A DNA stretch of 64,000 nucleotides from Apiotrichum sp. Y4204 (GCA_025531455.1 JAMYHL010000012.1:124001-188000), one strand, 5' to 3'; positions 1 to 12,113 are shown, counted from the first letter of the stretch. Program-made: numbers and translations. The notes: generated by a model not told the origin, from the sequence alone.

Positions 1-2
1 AG

Positions 3-1331
3 TCGGCCCTCGAGCCTGGACCCGACTCGCCGACCTACCCGCGCTCCATGTCGCAGATGATGAACACTGTTCCCGTGGATGTCCCTTGCGATGGCGCCGA
101 CATTGCCACCTTTCCTCGGCTCCGCCACAAGTCGAGCTTTGCTGGCCGTCCCCTGTGGGACGTTGTCGAACACGCCAAGGAGCGTCGTGAGAAGAAGGGT
201 AAGTACACAGCAGGTGGGATTGATCCACCGCTTCGGGCCGAGATGAGATGGAGCACTGACACAATAGCCAACCTTCCTGTTAGACCCATGAAACCTGCAA
301 GCTTCTCTCAAGACATGACCATTGACTCTATCTTTGGTGGCGGTGCGGCAGCCGGCGATGACTTTTACCAGGAGATCCTCGTTACCCCCGAGGATTCTGT
401 CGTGGAGCCAGCCCTTGCCCACATGGAGGAGGTCCAGAATGCGCTCTCGCGTCTCTCGACTGTCGATGGCGCTCACGCGCCGGCTCGCAGGCAGTCCGAT
501 GTCACGGGTGGGCGCCCCTCCCAAGTGCTGCGCTCCCAGGCCAACCACCGCCCTCTGACCCGCCTTCCCTCGCTCGCCGAGATCAAGGCCAAGATGACTA
601 CTTCGCGTGGTGGCGCGTCGTCGCCTGACTTTGCTCGTCGCCCCAACGGTCGTTCCGACTCTTTGGACTCGAACGACTCGGAGGGTCCCCAGACGCCCAC
701 CGACGAGTGGAACTCGTTTGACTTCCGCATCGCTGGTGCGCCCGCCACCCCGGAAACCCCCTCTACGTCGCGTCTCGCGCCCTTCCTCCGCGAGCGCACC
801 AATGGTCGTCTTGCCCGCCCCAACTCGATGCCCCCTCTTGGCTCGGCTGCTGGCTTTGCGAATGTCTGCCCTCCTTCCCCTGAGAGCCCCAAGCAATCGC
901 CGCAGTCCTCGCCCGGCCGTTCTGCCCGCCAGCAGTCTCTGCCCGGATCTCTCCCCGGAACCCCGCAGTCGCTCCGTCGTCGTCTGAACTCGCGCATGTG
1001 GACTGCCGACAGTGTCATTGCGCACCGCAGGTCCAACTCGTCGTCGCCCGCTTCGCCGACAGAGTCTGAGCACTCGTCCATCTCGTCCAACTTTTCGCTT
1101 CCTATCATCACCTGCACTCCTGCTGATGAGGAGGACTCGGACGAGGAGTCTGAGGGCGACGTGATTGTCTTCTGTGGCGACCTCGAGGAGCAGGACGATC
1201 TTGTCGAGGAGCTCGAGGACCTGGAGGAGGAGCGTCGCGAGCGCGAGTTCCTCGGCCGCGAGATGCTCTTCCGCCTCAGCCGCCGCTCTTCGGACACGTC
1301 TACCATTCGTCCTTCGGTCCAGGGCTTCTAA
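3..1331 (+). CDS. Serine/proline-rich hypothetical protein, 5' end outside window
   Basis: The reading frame is open from base 3. It runs through the ATG at 48 (residues SMSQMM) without an upstream stop, so the gene probably starts before the window. A 69-nt intron at 199-267 (GTAAGT donor, CTGAC branch, ATAG acceptor) keeps the frame if retained, but splicing gives the cleaner join KERREKKANLPV. The protein is rich in Ser, Pro and Arg with many SP/TP dipeptides, typical of disordered, phosphorylated proteins. It ends in an acidic segment (DEEDSDEESEGD) followed by a charged Glu/Arg helix. I recognise no catalytic domain or family, so function is unknown. Stop is TAA at 1329-1331. Confidence 0.7.
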   Translation, partial: SALEPGPDSPTYPRSMSQMMNTVPVDVPCDGADIATFPRLRHKSSFAGRPLWDVVEHAKERREKKGKYTAGGIDPPLRAEMRWSTDTIANLPVRPMKPASFSQDMTIDSIFGGGAAAGDDFYQEILVTPEDSVVEPALAHMEEVQNALSRLSTVDGAHAPARRQSDVTGGRPSQVLRSQANHRPLTRLPSLAEIKAKMTTSRGGASSPDFARRPNGRSDSLDSNDSEGPQTPTDEWNSFDFRIAGAPATPETPSTSRLAPFLRERTNGRLARPNSMPPLGSAAGFANVCPPSPESPKQSPQSSPGRSARQQSLPGSLPGTPQSLRRRLNSRMWTADSVIAHRRSNSSSPASPTESEHSSISSNFSLPIITCTPADEEDSDEESEGDVIVFCGDLEEQDDLVEELEDLEEERREREFLGREMLFRLSRRSSDTSTIRPSVQGF

Positions 1332-2427
1332 GATCCTGACAAGTCCTGTGGCCTGTGGATCCTGTGGCTGTGAACCTCCCCAAGTGGTTTTCGGCCAATG
1401 GCGACAAGATGTGGCTACAGGTGTATCGCGACCTGCCTAAGGGGATCGATCCCATCGAGTACATTCTGGAGATTGAATCGCTTCTGCCCATGCCCCTCTC
1501 TCTCTCTCACATTCTCGCCACCCTCTCCATCCTACATCCTAGCATCTGAATCCAATCCAATCACCCTCCTGTCTCCCTTTCTCTCCCTCTCTCTGCGCTC
1601 AAAAACAATCCATACCAAGCTTTTGACATTAATCCATCTCCTTTTTTTTCCTCTCTCCTTCTTTCCGGACATTATCCCAGTTCCTTCTGCCGTGTAGATA
1701 GCTCTTTTTCTATCCAGTTCCCTCTTCACAGTAACACTTTTCCTCGCACACTCTCAATTTATAGCATGGGCATCATTTCAAAAGTCGCTTTTATCTCTAC
1801 CCCCATTCTCTTTTTCCGCTCTTCTCCCTACCTCTTTCTTACTTTTTTTTTCCAATTAGTTTGTGTGGTGGACTTAGGGTCTATGCAATATGCAGAAGGT
1901 ATTCTGTCACGTTCGACGGTGCTCTGGAAGATGCATGGATGCAGAAGTAGAGAGTGAGATGCTTGCGTGTCGTGTACTTGAGAGAGAGAAGGTTGAGTAG
2001 AGTTGACTGTGTTCATCTGCATGCATAGAGAGTGGAGACATGGGAGGTTCTAGTGCTCGGTGAAAAAAAAAAGTGCCACATTCGGCCCTCGGAGGCAAAG
2101 CAGAAGAGAGCAGAGCAGATTGATTGAGCGGAGGGGCGGCTCGGCGGAGATAGGCTGGAGCTGAGAGCTGGGAGCTGGCGCTGGAGCGCTGCGGGGCTAC
2201 GCGATCCCATCCAACGCCTCGATTCGGCGTCACTTGTCGCCTCCACATCGCGTGAGTGACCGAGCAGAGAGACCAAGTTGATGAGCAAGCGTTGGTTGCA
2301 TTGCTTGTTGACGTTACTCTCTTCCCATCTCTCTACCATCTCTATCATCGCATCTACATCTCATAATCTCTCATACATACATACGCATACCCCCTATTTA
2401 CATCACATCCTCACACACACACACCCA
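1332..2427. other. Intergenic region upstream of Lon gene
   Basis: No gene is supported here. The first 450 bases are pyrimidine-rich (CTCTCTCT and TTTTTT runs), fitting a 3' UTR and spacer. The last 150 bases before the Lon start are also CT/AC-rich (a short CA repeat at about 2410-2426), typical of leaders in this genome. Short ORFs here are low-complexity and unsupported. Confidence 0.6.
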
Positions 2428-5400
2428 ATGCTCCCCCTCCGCGCCGCCGCTCGGTCGGGGCCGCGCCGCGCCGCGTCCGCACTCCGGGCCATTGGCGCCG
2501 CCCCGCCACTACTATCCAAATCACTACCGCTCCCGGCCCCACGCGCAGCGGCCGAGTACCTCGCGTGGACGCGGCAGCTGTCGAGCTCGGCGCGCGTGAT
2601 GAAGGACAGCAAGCGGTGGGTCAATTCCGCGGATAAGGATAAGCAGAAGAAGGAGGAGGAGGAGAAGGAGGGGGAGAAGGAGGAGGGCGAGAAGACCGAG
2701 GTGGAGAAGAAGGACAAGCCAGAGGAGAAGGAGACGGAGAAGACAGAGCAGAAGGAGAAGACGGAGAAGAAGAAAGAGGATACCAAGGAGGCGGAGAAAT
2801 CGGAGGCGAGCCGCGCAGCAGAGGACAAGCCGCGTGCGCCGAGCCAGGGCTCGGCGGCGAGCTCGTCTGCAGGCAGCGGACTGCACCCGCCGCCGCCGCC
2901 GCCGCTCGGTGGCGACTCCAAGTCGTCAAAGGAAATCGCAAAGCCCTCCATCCCCGAGGTGTACCCGCAAGTCCTCGCTCTGCCGATTACGCGGCGCCCG
3001 CTGTTCCCCGGGTTCTACAAGGCGGTGACGATCACGTCGCCGGCGGTCATCAAGGCCATCCGCGAGCTCATCGCCCACGGACAGCCGTACATTGGCGCAT
3101 TCCTCCTCAAGGACAGCGACAGCGACAGCGACGTCATCACCAATCTCGATCAGGTGCACCCTGTTGGAGTGTTTGCGCAGATTACGAGCGTGTTCTCGTC
3201 CGCCGACGCGAGCCGCCAGCCCGACACCGAGGAGGCCGAGCCCCGCCCCGAGACGCTCACTGCCGTGCTCTACCCCCACCGCCGTATCCGCATTGACGAG
3301 CTTGTTCCGGCACCCGCTGCGCCCGAGCCGCCTGCCGAGGTCGAGGGCGAGTCGGCCGAGGCCACTGAGACTACCACCGAGCCCAAGGCCGAGGCCAACG
3401 TCGCGTCGTTTGAGAAGGAAGTGCCTACCATTGAGGAGACGCGCAAGGAGCTCGAGTCGCTGAATGAAGGCAAGGATGCCGAGGCGGCAGAGCACGACGA
3501 CCCGCACGCGACACCCCAGTCCCAGATCGGCTTCCTCCACCCGCTCGTTCCCGAGATCTCCCTCACAAACGTCAGCAACCTCGAGATGGAGCCGCACAAG
3601 AAGGACTCGCAGGTCGTGCGCGCTATCATGGGAGAGATCCTCGCCGTCTTCAAGGAGATTGCCCAGCTCCAGCCCATCTTCCGCGAGCAGAGTGAGTCAC
3701 CACAGGTGTGGGTTAATCACAAATGCTAATTTCCAGTCGCGTCGTTCACAATGTCCAACTCGGCGGCCAACGTGTTTGACGAGCCTGACAAGCTCGCAGA
3801 CTTTGCGGCGGCCGTGTCCACCGGCGACATCCACGACCTGCAGGCGGTGCTCGAGTCGCTCAACATTGAGGACCGCCTGCAGAAGGCGCTGCTCATCCTC
3901 AAGAAGGAGCTCATCAACGCGCAGCTTCAGAGCAAGATATCGCGCGACGTCGAGAGCAAGATCCAGAAGCGCCAGCGCGAGTACTACCTCATGGAACAGC
4001 TCAAGGGCATCAAAAAGGAGCTCGGCATGGAGAGCGACGGCAAGGACAAGCTCGTCGAGCGCTTCAAGGAAAAGGCCGGCAAGCTCGCCATGCCCGAGGG
4101 CGTCAAAAAGGTGTTTGACGAGGAGCTCAACAAGCTCATGCACCTCGAGCCCGCCGCGTCAGAGTTCAACGTCACGCGCAACTACCTCGACTGGCTTACG
4201 CAGATCCCGTGGGGCGTGCACTCGCCGGAAAACTTTAACATCCCGCACGCGTCCCAGGTGCTTGACGAGGACCACTATGGTCTGAAGGATGTAAAGGACC
4301 GCATCCTCGAGTTCCTCGCGGTCGGCAAGCTCCGCGGCACGGTCGAAGGCAAGATCATCTGTCTTGCCGGCCCGCCCGGTGTCGGTAAGACGTCGATCGG
4401 CAAGTCGATTGCCCGCGCACTCGGCCGCCAGTTCTTCCGCTTCTCGGTCGGTGGTCTCACCGACGTTGCCGAGATCAAGGGCCACCGCAGGACGTACATT
4501 GGCGCCATGCCCGGCAAGCCCATCCAGGCCCTGAAAAAGGTCGGCACCGAGAACCCGCTCATTCTCATCGACGAGGTCGACAAGATTGGCCGCGGGCACA
4601 ACGGCGACCCGGCCTCGGCGCTGCTCGAGATGCTCGACCCTGAGCAGAACACGTCCTTCCTCGATCACTACATGGACGTGCCTGTAGATCTCTCGCGTGT
4701 CCTGTTCGTGTGCACGGCCAACGTCCTCGAGACAATCCCGGCGCCGCTCCTCGACCGCATGGAGGTCCTCGAGGTCAACGGCTACGTCTCGGCCGAGAAG
4801 ATGAACATTGCGGAAAAGTACCTCTCGCCACAGGCCAAGGAGGCATCGGGTCTCAAGGATGTCGATGTCGAGATTGCGCCCGAGGCGATCGAAACCCTCA
4901 TTCGGTGGTACTGCCGCGAGTCGGGTGTGCGTAACTTGAAGAAGCACATTGACAAGATCTACCGCAAGGCGGCGTTCAAGATTGTCCAAGACCTCGGCGA
5001 GTCGGCCCTCCCGGAGCCAAAGGAGGAGTCCGAGGAGCCGACACGCACGATCGAGACGCAGGAGGCAGACGTCAAGCCCGCATCTGAGCGTCTTCCCGGC
5101 GACACGCACGGCAAGGAGCCGGACCAAATCGCCGTCACCACCCACATCCGCCAGCCGCTCAAGATTCCCGAGGACATTCACGTGCGCGTCACCACCGACA
5201 GCCTCAAGGACTACGTCGGCCCGCCAGTTTACCACAAGGACCGACTGTACACCAAGGCGCCGCCGTCGGGCGTGTCGACCGGTCTCGGATACCTCGGTAA
5301 CGGCTCGGGATCCGTCATGCCCATCGAGGTCACGTCCATGCCGGGCAAGGGCAACCTCCAGCTGACGGGCAAGCTCGGCGAGGTCATCCGCGAGTCGGCA

Positions 5401-5927
5401 CAGATTGCTCTCTCGTGGGTCAAGGCCAACGCCTTCCTCCTCGGCATCACAAAGTCCGAGGCCGACCTCACGATGAACGACCGCGACATTCACCTCCACA
5501 TGTGAGTTAAGAGTTGTTTTCTGTTTTACTGACATCCAGGCCCGAAGGCGGTATCGGCAAGGAGGGGCCGTCGGCGGGAACAGCGATTCTCACCGCGTTT
5601 GTGTCGCTGTTCACACGCACAAAGGTGGACCCGGACGTGGCGATGACGGGCGAGATCACGCTGCATGGCCAGGTGCTTCCCGTTGGTGGGCTCAAGGAGA
5701 AGATCCTCGCCGCACACCGTGCGGGCATCAAAAAGCTGATTGTCCCCGTCGCGTGCAAGAGCGACATTGACGAAAACGTCCCCGAGAGCGTAAAGGCCGG
5801 TATCGAGTTTGTGTTTGTCGACGACGTGCGGCAGGTGCTTGCCGAGGTGTTCCGCGGGAGCGAGATTGCCGAGCGGTGGCGCGAGACCCTCCAGCCGGAC
5901 GAGCAGCCGCAGCGCGAGCGGCATTAA
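2428..5927 (+). CDS. PIM1: Lon protease homolog, mitochondrial (ATP-dependent Ser protease)
   Basis: Exons are 2428-3691, 3737-5501 and 5540-5927 (1,138 residues). The enzyme degrades misfolded and oxidised matrix proteins and maintains mtDNA. The start at 2428 opens with an Arg/Ala-rich presequence ([11 protein letters not shown]), fitting a mitochondrial targeting signal. A long Lys/Glu-rich linker (about residues 70-130) follows, then the Lon substrate-binding domain from about residue 170. The AAA+ module shows Walker A GPPGVGKT at 633-640 and Walker [10 protein letters not shown]. The protease domain has [13 protein letters not shown] with catalytic Ser1021 and GGLKEK with the likely catalytic Lys1064. 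The Ser codon lies in the last exon, so splicing of the 38-nt intron 5502-5539 is needed for an active protease. The 45-nt first intron is equally small. Family assignment is very secure. Confidence 0.96.
2636..2800 (+). repeat. Low-complexity GAGAAG-rich tract (Lys/Glu linker in Lon)
   Basis: Imperfect GAG/AAG codon repeats encode an alternating Glu/Lys stretch between the presequence and the folded Lon domain. The tract is strongly purine-biased on the + strand. It accounts for the spurious Leu/Ser-rich minus-strand ORFs in this interval. Confidence 0.8.
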
Positions 5928-6230
5928 GCTCGGCGGGAGAGATAGAAGGACAAAGGACATGGACCAGAAGGAAAACGATAGAGCCAGGATCAGATGGAAA
6001 GAAGCATAGCATTGGGTCTGGCATAGCATGCATCACTCACTCTTGTAGCGTGGCAAGGAGCAATAGCACGGAGCGCGAAGCAGAACTGGGAGAGGCGCAT
6101 GGCACCCTTGAACAGCAGTAAAGCAGAGAAACCGATGTGGAGCTCACAATCACCAGTAATCACCAGCAATCACCAGCAGATATCAGTGACAACGGCTCTA
6201 TATCTCATGCATGCTCTACAGATCTCACTC
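5928..6230. other. Convergent 3' spacer between Lon and golgin genes
   Basis: 303 bases separating two convergent stop codons. It contains repeated AATCACCAG units around 6147-6177 and no credible ORF. It presumably holds both 3' UTRs. Confidence 0.6.
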
Positions 6231-9200
6231 CTACGTGCCAAGCTTGGCATTGAGCCTCCGGAGCTCCTGCGGGGTGAAGCGGAGGATGACGCTGAGGACG
6301 CGCACGAGGTTGGCGCGGCGCTCCTTGTGCTCGAGAAACTGGAGTATCACGTTCCGGAGATACTCGAGATTGACCTCTTCTTCCTGGCGCGGCGGGGTGG
6401 CGACCGCCGAGGCCGGCGCAGATGCCGATGCCGACGCCTCGGAGCCGGATCCGGGAGACTGGGCGCGCGCAGGCGGGGCGGCCGCCTCGCCAGACTGAGG
6501 TTGCGCCCAGTACCCGACACCAGGGTTGCGCTGGCGCTCGAGCAGCTGCGTCGCGCTCTGGACCTTTCGCAGTTCGTCACGGAGCGTCTTGTTGTTCTGC
6601 CGCAGCTGCGCATGGAGGGCCTTTGCCTCGTCGAGCTGTGCCTGCAGTCCCGAGAGGGCGGATTGGGATGCCGCGAGCTCGTCCCGCGCGGCACGCTCCG
6701 CCTCGAGGGCAACAGCGACGTCGGCGGCGGCCTCGTCCGCCGCGGCGCGGAGCTCGAGCATCTGCCGCTCGAGCTCGCGCTTCTCCGCGTCCTGCAGGTC
6801 GATGCGCGCATCGCGTTCGCGCCGCGCGGCGGCAGCCGACGCCGCCTCGGCCTCCTTGTCCGATATTGTCTGGCGCAGCGCCTCGAGCTCCTTGACGCGC
6901 TGTGCGAGCTTGCTCGCCCAGTCCTCCTCCAGCTCGTTGCGTTCCCGCTCGAGGGTGCGGACGCGCGCTCGCATGTCCTGCACGCGCTGGTCGGCACGCG
7001 ATTCGGCCTCTGCGACGAGTCGGGCGACTTCGGCTGCCGAAGTGCCGGATTCGCGGGCCGGAGAGGCCAGAGGTGCGGCGCTGCGCGGAGACTCTTCGAG
7101 GAGCGCAAGGCGCTCAGTCGCTTCGCGCAGCTGGAACTCGAGCTCCTTGGTACGCATCTGCAGTACCTCCATCTCGGAGCGGGCTGATTCCGCATCTGCC
7201 TGCCGCGTCTGGATCGTCTCGAACTGCGTCGCGTTTTGCGCGTGCAGCTCCTTGACAGTCGCTTCGAGGCCAGTGATCTTTGCGGCCTTGTTCGTGAGCT
7301 CCTTGGCGTGCGCCGCCTGGGGGTTAGTACACGAAATAAAAGTAACCCACTTTGGTAGTAATCATCTCGAGCTCCCATGTCGCCTTCTTCGTCGCGAGCT
7401 CCTTTGCACTGCGTTCCTTGAGACTCGCAATCTCGCGCTCAAAGCCCTTGCGGAGGTTGGTCGCCTCGCGCTCGCGCTCCGCCTTGACCTTCTCGACGTC
7501 GGCGAGCGCCTGCGATCGCTGCGCTCGCTCCTCGGCACGGTCCCGCTCCACCTCCTCCTTCTCCTTCTCCACCTTTACGAGTTTCTGGCGCACCGTCTTG
7601 AGGAGGGAAATGGCCTTGCTCCGCTTTTCCTCCTCCTCGCGCGCCTGTGTCTGCGCCTTGGCGAGGTCGGAACGCAGCTGGCCAAGCTGCATGAGGTCGC
7701 CTGCCTTGGTCGACAGGTTACCCTCGGCCGTGTTGAGCTGCGTGCGCAGCTTGTCAATCATCTCCGCTTGGGATTGGCTCTCGAGCCGGTGCGTGTCGCG
7801 CACCTCTTCCATCCGCGACTCTTGCACTGGGATGGATGAGCATCAAAACTACGGCCGCACAACCCACAAGTAAGCTTGTTTTGCAGCCGGGTGAGCTCGC
7901 TCGTGATCATGTCGACCTTGCCGTTCTTCATGCGCACCCAGCCCTCGAGCGCATCCACATCCGCAATCCCGCCCTCGAGCGGCGTCAGCTCCTTGAGAAT
8001 CTTGTTCGCAGAGTGCGATTGGCTCAGCAGCTCGGTGTAGCGTTTCGAGAGGTCTGGATGTCAGCTATACGGTGTGTCACTAAGCTTACCGTTGAAGCGG
8101 CGCTCGACGTCCTCGAGGCGTTTGACGGGGTCGTCCTCCTTGCTGGGCGAGACGACCGGCGGCGGGGAGGGAGTCTCGACACCCGTGATCGTGATTGCTG
8201 TCTTGGTGGCGTCCGTTGTCGCTTCCGGGAGCGCGCGGGCGTCTGGTGTCGACTCCTCTGCCTCCTTCGGCGAGTCCGGCTCGCTAGCCTGTGTCTCTGC
8301 GGCGGCTTTCGGCTCATCTTCAGTCTCCGTAGCTGGTGCCGGGGCCTCGACAGCGCTCTCCACGGGCTTCTCGACGGCGGTCTCAGAGGCAGGCTCATCC
8401 ACGGACTCGACCACAGGCACAACGGGTACCACGGTCTCAACCACGGGCTCAACCACAGGCTCAACCACGGGCTCAACCACGGGCTCAACCACGGGCCCAG
8501 CCACGGGCTCAACCACGGGCTCAACGGGCTCAACGGACTCAACAGCTTCAGGCGCGGCAACCTCACTGCTCACCGCGTCCTTTTCCTCCTCCTTATCCGC
8601 CGCCGCCTTGCCCTTTTTCTTATTCTTCTTCTTCTTCTTCTTGCTGCTCTTCGACTCGCCCGGCGTAAAATCGGCGGCCGCCGCGAATTCGGGCTCGATA
8701 GGTGTCGCCGCCTCGACGGGGGTAGCGGGCTCGGAGGGAGGTGGCGGAGCGTCGTTGGCGGGTTCCGGCGGACTTGGCACGCTTGGGACGCTTGGGAGGT
8801 TGTCCTCTGCCTTGGCGTCCTTTTCCGGAAACGCTGGTGGATTGCTCTGATGGTTCGTTTCGGATACCGGTGTTTCGGCCTCTACGTTCTCCTCCTTCTC
8901 CTTCGCCGTGTCCTCCGCCGTCTCCGTATCCGCCTTCTGGGCCTCGGCCTCCTCGGCCTTCTTGACCTCCTCCTGCTCTCCCTTCACCTCCTTGACCTCC
9001 CTCTTCTCCCTCCCCTCCCGCGCAATATCAGCACTGCCAGGCCGGGACCCCTCAACGCTCGAACGCGCCATATTAAAACTACGCCGTAGTCCGCTCAGCG
9101 CACTCTCCGCAAGCTGCGACGTGCTCGCAGCGTACGTGCGGTGCTCCTCGCTCTTCTCCGGGGAACGCGGTGCGGAACCGGAACCCCCGGGACCCCCGGC

Positions 9201-9431
9201 ACCGGAACCGCCAGGGCCGCCGGTCGTGTCCGTGGTCGTTATGCTCGGTCCTGTAGCTGCTGCTGCCGCTAAACCCGGGGTTCCGGGGCGTGATGGCGGG
9301 TGTGGGCTCGCGTTCGTACTGGCGCGCACGCTCTCGCTCGCGCTGATTGCGCGTGCCTGTAGCTGGCTGCCGGTCGCCTCGAGCTGCGTTACTGCCGCTT
9401 TGAGGCGGTCCGCGAGGGACACGCCGAACAT
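6231..9431 (-). CDS. Golgin-like coiled-coil protein with C-terminal GRIP/GRAB-type domain
   Basis: Exons (minus) are 9431-8090, 8053-7868, 7826-7351 and 7316-6231, encoding 1,029 residues. The short N-terminus MFGVSLADRLKAA leads into a Pro/Glu/Val-rich disordered region with a polylysine patch, then about 550 residues of heptad-like coiled coil. The last 47 residues contain NLEYLRNVILQFLEHKE followed by LRFTPQELRRLN. This is the form of the Arf/Arl-binding GRIP or GRIP-related (GRAB) domain of Rud3/GMAP-210-type golgins. The inferred role is tethering at the Golgi through a small GTPase bound by the C-terminus. The first Met of the conserved N-terminus was chosen because upstream in-frame sequence is 5'-UTR-like. 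Introns are 34-41 nt. Which golgin subfamily it belongs to is less certain than the class. Confidence 0.82.
8434..8536 (-). repeat. 12-nt tandem repeat encoding PVVE units in the golgin
   Basis: On the + strand CTCAACCACGGG recurs with single-base variants (CACAGG, CCCAGCC). It encodes successive Pro-Val-Val-Glu tetrapeptides in the golgin's disordered N-terminal half. About eight units are visible. The near-identity of copies at DNA level suggests recent expansion. Confidence 0.85.
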
Positions 9432-9686
9432 CGGGAAAGGAGGGGATGTGGTGTGGTGTGGGTGATGAATGGAGATGAGATGAGAGGTTGAAGTGGGAGT
9501 GGAAGTGTGTTGCCGGGATCGAAGCTCGAGAGCGAGAGAGCCTGAAGCTGGCAACGTCACGGCGCCGGGGTGTGTGATGATTCCGCCTGGCCTCCACCGC
9601 CCTTTTCTCCACCACACAAACCACAACACAAACACAACAATCATCCCCCCAACCCCGGCCCTCCATCTTTCATCATCACTGCACCC
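9432..9686. promoter_or_regulatory. Divergent promoter, golgin / VPS20
   Basis: 255 bases lie between the ATG of the golgin (minus) and the ATG of VPS20 (plus). The two genes transcribe outward from it. No clear TATA box was seen, and CACAAACCACAACACAAAC-like A/C-rich sequence precedes the VPS20 start. Confidence 0.6.
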
Positions 9687-10748
9687 ATGGGCGTCTGGCA
9701 GAATGCGCTCGTCAAGATGGGCATGGCGCAGCCCGGGCCGCGGATCACGGCGCAGGACCGCGCGGTCCTCGAGTGAGTGCCGGGCGAGGGTCGGCTGCGA
9801 TCGTGTTCCCGGGGTCGCAGGGGTGGCACTGACGACAGCCTGAAGAACCAGCGCGACAAGCTCAAGCAGTTCCAGAAACGCGTGCGTGCGGAGATGTAGT
9901 CTGAGCCTCGTCGGACCGCGAGCTTTTTGATTATTTAGTGCTGACTCGCAGATCCAAGTAGTCCTCGATCGCGAGAAGGAGATTGCCCGCGAAGCGCTCG
10001 CCGCGGGCGACAAGGTGGGTACTTACTTACCCAAGAGTGTCTTTCTGACGGCAGCGGCGGGCGCTCACGGCGCTGCGGCAGCGGAAAAACCAGGAGCAGA
10101 TGCTCATCCGGACGGACGGGCAGCTCCAGACGCTACAGGACTTGGTGAGTCGGACGAGTGGCGAGTGGCTGGTGACACTTGCTCTCGCCTTGCTCTCGCC
10201 TCCCCGCCCCGGTGGCTCTCCAGATTATTCTCCCTTTTCCTCGCTGACACCAGGTAAACACGATCGAGTTCTCCCAGATCCAGGCGGCGGTGGTGCACGG
10301 CCTGGAACAGGGCTCGGCGGTGCTCAAGCAGCTGCAGGCCGAGGTATCCCTGGACCGCGTCGAGCGCCTGATGGACTCGAGCGCGGACGCGGTAGCGTAC
10401 CAGCGCGAAATTGACGAGGCGCTCGCGTCGAGCATGAGCCCAGAGGAGGAGGAGGCCGTGCAGGCCGAGCTGGCCGCGCTCGAGGCCGCGACGATGGTGG
10501 GTACCCGAGCGAGGAAGGTTCGCGCTCCTCAGCTCGTCTATTATGCCGCTGCACTGCTCACTCGCAGCCCAAGATCCCCGACGCACCCGAATCAGAGCCG
10601 GTTACGCTCCCCGACGCGCCGCACGACGTGCCGCAAGAGGCAGAGGACGCAGAGCCGGCCAAGGCCGAGGCCAAGACAGAAGGTAGGCCGTCGCTAGCTC
10701 CAGCACTGACACGCAGGCAAGGAGGAGCGCGTCATGCTCGCGGCATAG
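9687..10748 (+). CDS. VPS20: ESCRT-III subunit Vps20/CHMP6
   Basis: Seven exons (9687-9772, 9839-9881, 9952-10014, 10055-10144, 10254-10496, 10568-10682, 10717-10748) give 223 residues, the usual size for this family. The protein begins MGVWQNALVKMG. Gly2 fits the N-myristoylation signal known for Vps20/CHMP6, which supports the 9687 start over in-frame upstream codons. A basic helix (LKNQRDKLKQFQKR), REKEIAREAL and the stretch ALRQRKNQEQMLIRTDGQL are typical Snf7-domain segments. The C-terminal half is acidic (MSPEEEEAV) and the tail is Pro/Glu/Ala-rich. The known role is to nucleate Snf7 polymers downstream of ESCRT-II on endosomes. Six introns in 1.06 kb is dense for a gene this short. Confidence 0.9.
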
Positions 10749-10985
10749 CGGTGTAGCGGTGTATCGCAGCATGCATGTAGATCTAGTTTCTGGGCTCGTG
10801 TCCCGTGTCCCGTGTCCGTAGTTGGTTGTATGCATTATCGCGACTTGCAAGATCCAGAGACCAGCCCCCAAGATGTAGCCACCAGACACGCGCGATGCGA
10901 CGCGCCTCCAAAAGTCATCCCGTGTTTTCTGTTTTCTGTTTGTTTGTCCTTTGTCTCTTGTTTCTCTCCACCACACCATAATTCC

Positions 10986-11939
10986 ATGAGCACAAAAGAG
11001 CTACACCCCTTCTTTCCCTCCGCGACGCACCCCGCGCTTCCCGTCGCAGCCGGCTTGCTCTCGACGCTGCGCGCACTCACCGCCCCGGGGAAGGGCAGCG
11101 CCCTGCGGCGCGAGGAGACGATGGCGCTCGTTGGTGTCGCCGCCCTCCTGGCCTGTGAGCGGTGAGTCGCAAGCGGCCAGCTACACCCCCTATTTTTCTC
11201 ATCTCACACCAGGATCCAATCCCACGACCTCGTCGAATCCACGGCACAGCGCCTCTCGTCTGTCGCGCCCACACACTTTCGCTCCGCGCTCGCCGCCTCG
11301 CGCCGCGTCCTCGCAGAGGTAGAGGCGACGGGACGGAGCAGCGGGGCCTCGTCCAGTTCCCGGCCTGGCTCGAGCTCGCTTCCATCTTCGCCGCAGGCGC
11401 ATTTCTCCTCGGACCTCTCTCCGCTACTCACCCCGAAAAAGCCGTTTCGGTACTCGCTCGTGAGCCCCGCGCGGGCGTCGCCGCTCCGGCAGAGCGTCAC
11501 GCCGTCGAAACGCGCGCGCGAGATGGAGAGCGAGGGAGAAGAAGGAGGAGAAGGAGAAGGGGAGCGGACGCCGACACGGCCCGTGCGGCTTACTGAGCGG
11601 TTGTCGGCCGCGCGGACGGATAAGGAAAAGGAGCGGGCGGGGGCCGCGGCGTTCCTCGCCCTCCGCGGCGGGGCGGATAGCGGGAGAGACCCGCTCGCTG
11701 TACTTGGTCTCAGTGGTGGGCGGCGGCGTGTGCGTAAGATCCGGAAACGCGCGGACTGGACGTTTAAGGAGAGAGTTTGGGCTCTTCCTCTTGATGATGA
11801 TGTGTTTGGCGAAGTGCCCGCTGTGCTCGTTACGGATGACGATGAGCCGGCGCGCAAGAAGCCGCGGGGGAGAGTGAGCAAGGGCAAGACAGGGGAGATG
11901 GGCGCGCTCGACAGCGTCATCCTTGCGGCGTGGGTGTAG
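10986..11939 (+). CDS. Hypothetical basic/acidic protein (weak ORC6-like N-terminus)
   Basis: Exons 10986-11161 and 11213-11939 encode 300 residues. The N-terminal 110 residues are predicted helical (REETMALVGVAALLACERIQ). That arrangement, EE-A followed by a CxR helix, is faintly like the first cyclin-box-like repeat of the origin-recognition subunit Orc6. I would not rest a function on it. A Ser/Pro linker with candidate CDK sites (LSPLLTPKKPFR, SPAR, TPSKR) and a poly-Glu/Gly stretch follow. The C-terminus carries RRRVRKIRKRADW and KKPRGR, plausible nuclear localisation signals. It is convergent with NAA40, with 174 bases between stop codons. Treat as an uncharacterised, probably nuclear protein. 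Confidence 0.72.
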
Positions 11940-12113
11940 TTGTGGATACGGACCATGCATTAATAATGTACATGTACACTACCACGGCTCAACCTCTTAC
12001 TCTGTGTATTACCACTCTACGCTGCCCACCACATTATGCAGCTCGCCCCCATTGGAGAACCCCCCGCACGCTCCCCTCGCCCACACCTCGGCCCGCGGCC
12101 CGCAGGCTACTCA

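Noticed and set aside
4159..5535. 458-codon minus-strand frame opposite Lon
   Set aside because: Lon on the + strand is certain. The antisense frame is open only because of strong third-position G/C bias.
6526..7839. 437-codon + strand frame opposite the golgin coiled coil
   Set aside because: Antisense of a coiled coil. The golgin's splice sites and GRIP/GRAB-like end settle the strand.
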